DNA from: Trachelipus rathkii
Lineage: Eukaryota > Arthropoda > Malacostraca > Isopoda > Trachelipodidae
Length of the DNA: 17,936 nt
NCBI GenBank assembly: GCA_015478945.1
Contig: JABUQX010088485.1
Location: 1-17,936 of the forward strand
Direction: 5' to 3'
A program made the translations under genes and the position numbers. Below are positions 10,176-17,607 of the stretch, piece by piece (position 1 is the first letter of the stretch; every line of letters starts with the position of its first letter). The notes under the pieces were generated by a model. That model ran no database searches. It was not told the origin of the DNA and saw only the letters and a list, made by a program, of their open reading frames with translations.

Positions 10176-10230
10176 TAAAATTTCGCTTCGAAAACACGAT
10201 CGATATCGACAAAAACAACTTCAATCTACA

Positions 10231-10787
10231 TTGTAACTCATTCTCATTCAATTTTTCTTCCTGTGTTTAATTAGTGAATCGACCGAATGAGAATGAGATA
10301 GACTTAGCAGAAGCCGAAAAATCTATAGTTATAACTCATTCTCTTTTAATTTTCGTTTTCAGTCTCGAAAGTTGTAACTCATTCTCATTGAAATTTGCTT
10401 TCGGTCTCGAAAGTTGTAACTCATTCTCATTCAATTTTGCTTCCCCGGCTTAAATAGTGAATTAACCGAATGAGAATGAGTTAGACTTAGCCGAAGCCGA
10501 AAAATCGATACTTGTAAGAAATCAAAATCTATCATACTTAGAATAATTAAAAGGTTACAAATAGTACGTACGACGTAGTAAGTTCTACAACATAGGTCTC
10601 GAAAGTTGTAACTCATTCTCATTCAATTTTGCTTTCGGTCTCGAAAGTTGTAACTCATTCTCATTCAATTTTGCTTTCGGTCTCGAAAGTTGTAACTCAT
10701 TCTCATTCAATTTTGCTTCCTCGGCTTAAATAGTGAATCAACCTAATGAGAATGAGTTAGACTTAGCCGAAGCCGAAAAATGGATAG
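10231..10787 (+). repeat. B segment remnant with an embedded truncated C start
   Basis: The monomer right arm resumes at TTGTAACTCATTCTCATTC (10231). One 98-bp monomer, 42-bp repeats and another monomer lead to GTAAGAAATC at about 10515. That C start stops at CTACAACATA (10593) and is joined to GGTCTCGAAAG, after which three clean 42-bp repeats (10631 and 10673 mark an exact 42-bp step) and a terminal monomer follow. The same rearranged joint occurs at 4742/4743. Confidence 0.8.
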
Positions 10788-11556
10788 TTGTAAGAAATCA
10801 AAATCTATCATACCTAGAATAATCAAAAGGTTACAAATAGTAAGTCCGACGTGGTAAGTTCTACAACATACTTTAATTTCAACTTGTTAAGTCACACGAG
10901 TTTGAAAATATAAGCCTGTCAATATTATGGCATCTTACAATTTCCTATCTAAATTCTTTGTAAGTAAAGGGAACAAGAAGATCAAATTTGTGCCAAAACG
11001 CATAATATAATCGCACTAAAGGGAACGTTACCTCGTGAATTTTAAAAATTCGTAGAAAAAAAAATAATGGCCATACGTTAATGCAATTTCAATCTATCGA
11101 TTAGTTATGACCTACTGTAAGGAGGCATGCTAGTTTACGGCCTAAATTCCGTTTTTTTTTTTTTTTTTTGGTGGAAAAAATTTCTAAAGGGAACAATCAA
11201 TTAAAATTTTTGGCAAAAACCCATAATAAAGGGAACGGTTTTTTGTTCCATCACCTTACGCAAAGGGGGAACACTTAGGGTTTTTTTCCGGAAATTTTGA
11301 AACTTGTCCCAGGATCCCCCAGTACCCCCGCAAACTAATGAGGGGTACCTAAGGACCCTACGACTGATTTTAGTTTTACGATATCTCAAATTATTTCTGA
11401 GTTATTGAACCATGTGTTGCCGCCATGTTTATATATTCAAAACGTAAGACCTAGTCAGGTTAAAATTATAAAAAATACTGTGGTGCTAGGTGACTACGTT
11501 GTCAACTATTTCTATCTTCTTCGGTTATTCCAGTACGTTTAGATTTTGATTTCTTT
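10788..11556 (+). repeat. Segment C, clean copy
   Basis: Runs from GTAAGAAATCAAAATC to the T-rich end before AGCACCAAATTGGCC. It contains an 18-T homopolymer (11152-11169), CCTACTGTAAGGAGGC near 11111, GGAACGGTTTTTTGTTCC near 11233 and CCTAAGGACCCTACGACTGA near 11348. AAAGGGAAC recurs inside it about five times. A 62-codon reverse frame at 11201-11389 has a counterpart at 14302-14490 but is broken in the intervening unit, so no gene is called. Confidence 0.8.
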
Positions 11557-13093
11557 AGCACCAAATTGGCCATTTCCGATATTTTTATTTTATTTTTTAA
11601 AAAAAGTTACAAATTACCATTTTTAAAGGAAAATATCTTTCCAGGTACGTGAAGTAAGGGGCTGCAGGTCATACAGTTTTGAATATATAAACATGGCAAC
11701 ATGACATCTTCATTAAAGAGAGAGAAATCGACCGAATGAGAATGAGTTAGACTTAGCCGAAGCCGAGAAGTCGATAGTTTTTATTTTATTTTGCTTTCCT
11801 GGTTTTAATTAGTGAGATCGACGAACCGATGAGAATGAGTAGAACGTAGCGAAGCCGAAAATCGATAGTTGTTACTCATTCTCATTCAATTTTGCTCCCT
11901 GGGTTTAATTAGTGAATCGAATCGACCGAATGAGAATGAGTTAGACGTAGCCGAAGCCGAAAAAATCGATAGTTGTATCTCATTCTCATTCAATTTTGCT
12001 TCTCAGCCTAATTAGTGAATCGACCGAATGAGAATGAGTTAGACTTAGCCGAAGCCGAGAAGTCGATAGTTGTAACTCATTCTCTTTCAATTTTGCTTCC
12101 TGGGTTTAATTAGTGAATCGACCAAATGAGAATGAGATAGACTTAGCAGAAGCCGAAAAATCGATAGTTGTAACTCAGGGTTTTTCAATTTTGCTTTCGG
12201 TCTGTGGAGACAGACCAGAAACGAGTTTTCGGGTCATCGAAAATTGTAGCTTCATTCTCATCAATTTTGCTTCCTCGGCCTAATAGTGAATGCAATCCAG
12301 AATGAGAATGATTAGACTATAGCCGAAGCCGAAGCGAAAAATTCGATTTAGTTGTAAGAAATCAAAATTTTCATATAGATATCAAAAGGTTACAAAATAG
12401 TAACGGTACAACGTAATAGCTTCTACACATACTTAATTTCAACTTTGTTTGAAAATATAAGCCTGTCAATATTATGGCATCTTTCATTTCCGGAAATTTC
12501 CGATCTAAATTCTTTGTAAGTAAAGGGAACAAGAAGATCAAATTTGTGCCAAAACTCCACAATAAAATCGCACTAATTGGAACGCTCGTGAATTTTAAAA
12601 ATTCGTAGAAAAAAAAATAATGGTCATACGTTAATGCAATTTCAATCTATCAATTAGTTATGACCTACTGTAGGGAGGCATGCTAGTTTATGGCCTAAAT
12701 TCCGTTTTTTTTTTTTTTTTGGTGGAAAAAAATTTCAAAAGGGAACAATCAATTAAAATTTTTGGCAAAAACCCATAATAAAGGGAACGGTTTTTTGTTC
12801 CATCACCTTACGCAAAGGGGAACACTTAGGTTTTTTTTCCGGAAATTTTGAAACTTGTCCCAGGAACCCCTGTACCCCCGCAAACTAATGAGGAGTACCT
12901 AAGGACCCTACGACTGATTTTAGTTTTAGGATATCTCAAATTATTCCTGGGTTATTGCCATGTGTTGCCGCCATGTTTATATATTCAAAACTGTAAGACC
13001 TAGCAGGTTAAAATTATAAATTACTGTGGTGCTGACTACGTCGCACTATTTCTATCTCTTCGGTTATTCCAAGTACGTTAGATTTTGATTTCT
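11557..13093 (+). repeat. Full compound unit, about 1.54 kb (A-B-C)
   Basis: Segment A is clean to about 11724. B monomers follow in standard order but are noisy at 11780-11880 and 12175-12420, while 11885-12170 is clean with the marker duplication GAATCGAATCGACC near 11914. Segment C is clean from about 12430, missing a short piece after CAACTTTGTTTGAAAATATAAG, and has a 16-T tract at 12705-12720. The unit is almost base-for-base the same as the next one outside the noisy patches. No gene is supported. Confidence 0.85.
12199..12233 (+). repeat. Small hairpin insert in the loop of a 42-bp palindrome
   Basis: Elsewhere the palindrome reads TTTCGGTCTCGAAA. Here about 33 bp are inserted between TTTCGGTCT and CGAAAATTG. 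The insert starts GTGGAGACAGACCAGAAACG, which resembles GTGGAGACGGGGAACG of the GC-rich insert. With the flanking bases it creates a perfect 7-bp inverted repeat, GGTCTGT (12199-12205) and ACAGACC (12210-12216), with a 4-base loop. Confidence 0.5.
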
Positions 13094-14647
13094 TAGCACC
13101 AAATTTGCCATTTCCGATATATATTTTTTTTTTTCAAAAAAAGTTACAAATTACCATTTTTAAAGGAAAATATCTTTCCAGGTACGTGAAGTAAGGGGCT
13201 GCAGGTCATACAGTTTTGAATATATAAACATGGCAACATGGCATCTTCATTAAAGAGAGAGAAATCGACCGAATGAGAATGAGTTAGACTTAGCCGAAGC
13301 CGAGAAGTCGATAGTTCTCATTCGATTTTGCTTCCTGGGTTTAATTAGTGAATCGACCGAATGAGAATGAGTTAGACGTAGCCGAAGCCGGAAAATCGAT
13401 AGTTGCATCTATTCTCATTCAATTTTGCTTCCTGGGTTTAATTAGTGAATCGAATCGACCGAATGAGAATGAGTTAGACGTAGCCGAAGCCGAAAAAATC
13501 GATAGTTGTATCTCATTCTCATTCAATTTTGCTTCTCAGCCTAATTAGTGAATCGACCGAATGAGAATGAGTTAGACTTAGCCGAAGCCGAGAAGTCGAT
13601 AGTTGTAACTCATTCTCTTTCAATTTTGCTTCCTGGGTTTAATTAGTGAATCGACCAAATGAGAATGAGATAGACTTAGCAGAAGCCGAAAAATCGATAG
13701 TTGTAACTCATTGTCTTTTAATTTTCGTTTTCGGTCTCGAAAGTCGTAACTCATTCTCATTCAAATTTGCTTTCGGTCTCGAAAGTTGTAACTCATTCTC
13801 ATTCAATTTTGCTTCCTCGGCTTAAATAGTGAATCAACCGAATGAGAATGAGTTAGACTTAGCCGAAGCCGAAGCCGAAAAAATCGATAGTTGTAAGAAA
13901 TCAAAATCTTTCATACTTAGAATAATCAAAAGGTTACAAATAGTACGTACAACGTAGTAAGTTCTACAACATACTTTAATTTCAACTTGTTTGAAAATAT
14001 AAGCCTGTCAATATTATGGCATCTTTCATTTCCGGAAATTTCCGATCTAAATTCTTTGTAAGTAAAGGGAACAAGAAGATCAAATTTGTGCCAAAACTCC
14101 ACAATAAAATCGCACTAATTGGGAACGTTACCTCGTGAATTTTAAAAATTCGTAGAAAAAAAATAATGGTCATACGTAAATGCAATTTCAATCTATCAAT
14201 TAGTTATGACCTACTGTAAGGAGGCATGCTAGTTTATGGCCTAAATTCCGTATTTTATTTTATTTTTTTGGTGGAAAAAAATTTCAAAAGGGAACAATCA
14301 ATTAAAATTTTTGGCAAAAACCCATAATAAAGGGAACGGTTTTTTGTTCCATCACCTCACGCAAAGGGGGAACACTAAGGGTTTTTTTCCGGAAATTTTG
14401 AAACTTGTCCCAGGAACCCCCTGTACCCCCGCAAACTAATGAGGAGTACCTAAGGACCCTACGACTGATTTTAGTTTTAGGATATCTCAAATTATTCCTG
14501 GGTTATTGCCATGTGTTGCCGCCATGTTTATATATTCAAAACTGTAAGACCTAGCAGGTTAAAATTATAAATTACTGTGGTGCTGACTACGTCGCACTAT
14601 TTCTATCTCTTCGGTTATTCCAAGTACGAATAGATTTTGGATTTCCT
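13094..14647 (+). repeat. Full compound unit, about 1.55 kb, cleanest copy
   Basis: Best reference copy of the unit. Segment A covers 13094-13264. B monomers start (TCGACC) at 13265, 13353, 13455, 13553 and 13651, then come two 42-bp repeats and the terminal TCAACCG monomer at 13834. Segment C runs from about 13891 to 14647. C contains the palindrome ATTTCCGGAAAT (14028-14039), the near-palindrome GAATTTTAAAAATTC (14137-14151), and five AAAGGGAAC-like words at 14064, 14118, 14287, 14329 and 14363. Short frames at 13348-13548 and 13982-14191 are repeat shadows. Confidence 0.9.
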
Positions 14648-15014
14648 TAGCACCAAATTGGCCATTTCCGATATTTTTATTTTATTTTTCAAAAAAAAGT
14701 TACAAATTACCATTTTTAAAGGAAAATATCTTTCCAGGTACGTGAAGTAAGGGGCTGCAGGTCATACAGTTTTGAATATATAAACATGGCAACATGGCAT
14801 CTTCATTAAAGAGAGAGAAATCGACCGAATGAGAATGAGTTAGACTTAGCCGAAGCCGAGAAGTCGATAGTTCTCATTCCATTTTGCTTCCTGGGTTTAA
14901 TTAGTGAATCGACCGAACGAGAATGAGATAGACTTAGCAGAAGCCAAAAATCGATAGTTGTATCTCATTCTCATTCAATTTTGCTTCCTGGGTTTAATTA
15001 GTGAATCGACCGAA
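14648..15014 (+). repeat. Segment A and first B monomers of the insert-bearing unit
   Basis: Segment A is intact, with TATATAAA at 14776-14783. Monomers start near 14821 and 14909; the second carries ACCGAACGAGAATGAGATAG, a variant otherwise seen only in units further right. A third monomer begins near 15005 and is cut at CGACCGAA (15007-15014), where unrelated sequence starts. Confidence 0.8.
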
Positions 15015-15142
15015 ATTTTAAAGTTTACGCTCCGATCTTCGCACGAACTATTGTTACTCTTTGCTTCTCGCTTTGGCTTGCTCGTAACGGAGCAAGGCTT
15101 TTCTATTGAGCGAAAACTAACCCTCGTTCATATCCGGGCATT

Positions 15143-15191
15143 GTCCAGATCCGCGCTCGTTCCCCCGTTTCACGTCGACACGTTCCCCGTC
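15143..15191 (-). repeat. Inverted, diverged copy of the GC-rich insert module
   Basis: GTCCAGATCCGCGCTCGTTC followed by CGTTCCCCGTC reads as the reverse complement of the GC-rich insert's GGGGAACGAG...GGGGAACGGGCGCGGATCTGGAC, with a few changes. This links the 15015-15748 insert to the one at 8789-10230 and puts the shared part in opposite orientation to the main minisatellite. Confidence 0.65.
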
Positions 15192-15329
15192 AATAACACC
15201 AAGCTCTGAACGGAAGGTTGCTTAGGCCTTATGTGTTAAGACCAATTTCGTAAATAATAATATATTTTAAAAATCTTCTTTAATTGCTATACCTTTCGAG
15301 AGTTTTTTAGAAAATCTTTTTTAATCATT

Positions 15330-15695
15330 ATGGCTTGTAATACACCCCGCACGGACCCTAAAATACAAGAAACTCTCAGTACGATTCAAAGTACCGTGAG
15401 AGAGTTTCAATACACGGTGAACATGAAAGAAAATAATTTGAAGGAAAATTTTAAAACCCTCATCTGTTTATCTCCATCTTTAGTTGAAAGAAATTCAATT
15501 TCGAGTATAAATGAAATAAACAACTTGGATATAGCCCGATGGTTATTTTTTAGTGAAAGGGCCATGAGAAATTTTATTGAACGTAACAAAATTTCAATTT
15601 TACATTTAACGTTGGTACATTTTAAAAACCAAAATAGCAAATATGAAAAATGCAAAAATAGAAGATTAAACGAGAACACAATTCGACATTCGTAA
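15330..15695 (+). CDS. Orphan open reading frame, 121 codons, unknown protein
   Basis: I do not recognise this protein. The frame starts MACNTPRTDPKIQ and ends NENTIRHS. The ATG has a favourable eukaryotic context (A at -3, G at +4). The product would be hydrophilic, rich in Asn, Lys, Ser and Glu, and strongly basic at its C-terminus, with a likely helical stretch around residues 70-87 (IARWLFFSERAMRNFIERN). No signal peptide, membrane segment, cysteine cluster or catalytic motif is visible. Unlike other frames in the window it lies in non-repeated sequence. Against it: it is short, AT-rich, single copy and has no clear promoter or poly(A) signal. A 90-codon frame overlaps on the other strand, and a 9-bp inverted repeat lies inside it. 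It may be an exon, a captured gene fragment or chance. Confidence 0.25.
   Translation: MACNTPRTDPKIQETLSTIQSTVREFQYTVNMKENNLKENFKTLICLSPSLVERNSISSINEINNLDIARWLFFSERAMRNFIERNKISILHLTLVHFKNQNSKYEKCKNRRLNENTIRHS
15369..15408. repeat. Inverted repeat inside the orphan frame
   Basis: GAAACTCTC (15369-15377) and GAGAGTTTC (15400-15408) are perfect complements. A GTAC/GTAC pair lies further in, so a bulged stem-loop of about 40 nt is possible in DNA or RNA. It covers codons 14-26 of the candidate gene. Confidence 0.55.
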
Positions 15696-15748
15696 GAATT
15701 ATACGGAAATACCGAAATTTTTAGGTCATTTTCAGATGATATTTACGA

Positions 15749-16553
15749 GATAGTTGTAACTCATTCTCATTCAATTTGGCTTCCTGGGTTTAATTAGTGA
15801 ATCGACCGAACGAGAATGAAATAGACTTAACAGAAGCCAAAAAAAATCGATAGTTGTAACTCATTCTCATTCAATTTTGCTTTCGGTCTCGAAAGTTGTA
15901 ACCGAAAAATCGATAGTTGTAAGAAATCAAAATCTATCATACTTAGAATAATCAAAAGGTTACAAATACTTCCCCGAGAAAAAACAAAATTTCTTTTCTA
16001 TTGGGGTGCGCACCCAGTCACAGAGTAGTAGGCATCTTTCACCAGGAAATTTATGGCCTAAACTATTTGTTAATAAAGTGAACAAGAAGATCAAATTTGT
16101 TCCAAAACGCATAATAAAATCGCACTAAAGGGAACGTTACCTTGTGAATTTTAAAAATTCGTAGAAAAAAAAATAATGGTCGTACGTAAATGCAATTTCA
16201 ATCTATCAATTAGTTATGACCTACTGTAAGGAGGCACGCTAGTTTACGGCCTAAATTCCGTTATTTTTTTTTATTTCTGTTGGAAAAAATTTCTAAAGGG
16301 AACGATCAATTTAAATTTTTGGCGAAAAGCCATAATAAAGGGAACGGTTTTTCGTTCCATCACCTCACCCAAAGGGGGAACACTTTAGGTTTTTTTCCGG
16401 AAATTTTGAAACTTGTCCCAGGAACCCCCCGTACCCCCTTAAACTAATGAGGAGTACCTAAGGACAGTACGACTGATTTAAGTTTTACGATATCTCAAAT
16501 TATTCCTGGGTTATTGCCACGTGTTGCAGCCATGTTTAGATTTTTGATTTCTT
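15749..16553 (+). repeat. B remnant and segment C of the insert-bearing unit
   Basis: The right arm resumes at GATAGTTGTAACTCATTC. One monomer (ACCGAACGAGAATGAAATAG) and one 42-bp repeat follow, then a short fusion, GTTGTAACCGAAAAATCGATAG, shared with 16915-16940. Segment C starts near 15919. Its 15970-16033 stretch is replaced by unrelated sequence, and the part after GCCATGTTTA (about 16538) is deleted, joining directly to GATTTTTGATTTC. These shared marks place the unit in the same subfamily as 16554-17607. Confidence 0.8.
15970..16033. other. Replaced palindromic patch in segment C
   Basis: In other units TACAAATAGTACGTACAACG continues here. This unit instead has TTCCCCGAGAAAAAAC and so on. 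The patch includes CCCC...GGGG and AGAAAA...TTTTCT arms and a perfect 12-bp palindrome GGGTGCGCACCC (16004-16015). Normal C resumes at GGCATCTTTCA (16032). The source is unknown. Confidence 0.55.
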
Positions 16554-17607
16554 TAGCACCAAATTGGCCATTTCCGATATATTTATTTCATTTTTCAAAA
16601 AAAGTTACAAATTACCATTTTTAAAGGAAAATATCTTTCCCGGTACGTGACGTAAGGGGCTGCAGGTCATACAGTTTTGAATATATAAACATGGCTGCAT
16701 GGCATCTTCGTTAAAAAGAGAGAAATCGACCGAATGAGAATGAGTTAGACTTAGCCGAAGCCGAGAAGTCGATAGTTGTAACTCATTCTCATTCAATTTG
16801 GCTTCCTGGGTTTAATTAGTGAATCGACCGAACGAGAATGAGATAGACTTAGCAAGCCAAAAAAATCGATAGTTGTAACTCATTCTCATTCAATTTTGCT
16901 TTCGGTCTCGAAAGTTGTAACCGAAAAATCGATAGTTGTAAGAAATCAAAATCTATCATACCTAGAATAATCAAAAGGTTACAAATAGTACAACGTAGTA
17001 AGATCTACAACATACTTTAATTTCAACCTGTTAGGTCATACAAGTTTAAAATATAAAGGCCTGTCACCATTATGGCATCTTAACACTTCTGGAAAATTTC
17101 CGATTTCTAAATTCCTTTGTGAGGTAAGGGAACAAGAGATCAAATTTGTGCCAAAAAAACGCATAATATAATCGCACTAAGGAACGTTACCTTGTGAATT
17201 TTTAAAATTCGTTTTAGAAAAAAAAATAATGGTCGTACGTAAATGCAATTTCAATCTATCAATTTCCACTATGACCTACTGTAAGGAGGCACGCTAGTTT
17301 ACGGCCTAAATTCCGTTATTTTTTTTATTTCTGGTGGAAAAAATTTCTAAAGGGAACGATCAATTTAAATTTTTGGCGAAAAGCCATAATAAAGGGAACG
17401 GTTTTTTGTTCCATCACCTTACGCAAAGGGGGAACACTTAGGTTTTTTTTCCGGAAATTTTGAAACTTGTCCCAGGAACCCCCTGTACCCCCTTAAACTT
17501 ATGAGGAGTACCTAAGGACCCTACGACTGATTTTAGTTTTACGATATCTCAAATTATTCCTGGGTTATTGCCACGTGTTGCCGCCATGTTTAGATTTTTG
17601 ATTTCTT
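16554..17607 (+). repeat. Short subfamily unit, 1,054 bp
   Basis: Segment A (TATATAAA at 16682) is followed by only two 98-bp monomers and one 42-bp repeat, then the GTTGTAACCGAAAAATCG fusion and segment C. C carries the same roughly 100-bp deletion after GCCATGTTTA (about 17590). The first monomer has an exact 16-bp inverted repeat: GAATGAGAATGAGTTA at 16732-16747 and TAACTCATTCTCATTC at 16779-16794, with a 31-base loop. Reverse-strand frames of 63 codons at 16605-16796 and 17659-17850 are the A-B junction read backwards, not genes. Confidence 0.85.

Larger units (their letters stand above)
8789..10230. repeat. GC-rich insert built on a 17-bp minisatellite in five blocks
   Basis: This 1.44-kb GC-rich block sits inside a B monomer. 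Its core is a 17-bp repeat, CCTGCGGATCTGGACGG alternating with CGCGCGGATCTGGACGG, in runs of 4, 9, 11, 8 and 2 copies. Runs are separated by a fixed spacer: GTCAGTTCTCGTTAAAACTC, a pyrimidine tract, TTCGACCGAATGATAATAAT, then GTGGAGACGGGGAAC two or three times. Spacer starts (GTCAGTTCTC) at 8894, 9201, 9541, 9830 and 10020 are 307, 340, 289 and 190 bp apart; after allowing for a 1-bp and a 3-bp indel, these differ by multiples of 17. The 17-mer has no stop in any frame, so long frames here are artefacts. Confidence 0.85.
15015..15748. other. Unique 0.73-kb insert replacing part of a B monomer
   Basis: Sequence unrelated to A, B or C lies between CGACCGAA and GATAGTTGTAACTCATTCTC, so it replaces the monomer's left arm and loop. 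The left third (15015-15220) has moderate GC and includes a reversed, diverged scrap of the GC-rich module. The rest is AT-rich and carries the 121-codon frame. No terminal inverted repeats, target-site duplication, poly(A) tail or transposase/reverse-transcriptase motif is visible. Confidence 0.65.

Noticed and set aside
8773..10270. Several overlapping forward frames of 66-186 codons, such as 8808-9215, 8995-9555, 9302-9844 and 9642-10178
   Set aside because: They exist because the 17-bp repeat has no stop in any frame. The repeated ADLDGARIWTACGSGR-like text cycles through frames every 51 bases and changes with repeat copy number.
11201..14490. Matching 62-codon reverse frames at 11201-11389 and 14302-14490
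   Set aside because: They are near-identical because the units are. The copy between them has lost a G in the AAAGGGG tract and is frameshifted, and no protein family is recognised.
15407..15679. 90-codon reverse frame opposite the orphan gene
   Set aside because: AT-rich antisense shadow with Phe/Leu-rich composition expected from the complement of a Lys/Asn-rich frame. The forward frame is longer and has the better start context.
15015..15748. Known transposon or retroelement
   Set aside because: No terminal repeats, target-site duplication, poly(A) tail, or transposase or reverse-transcriptase motifs are visible at the insert edges or inside.
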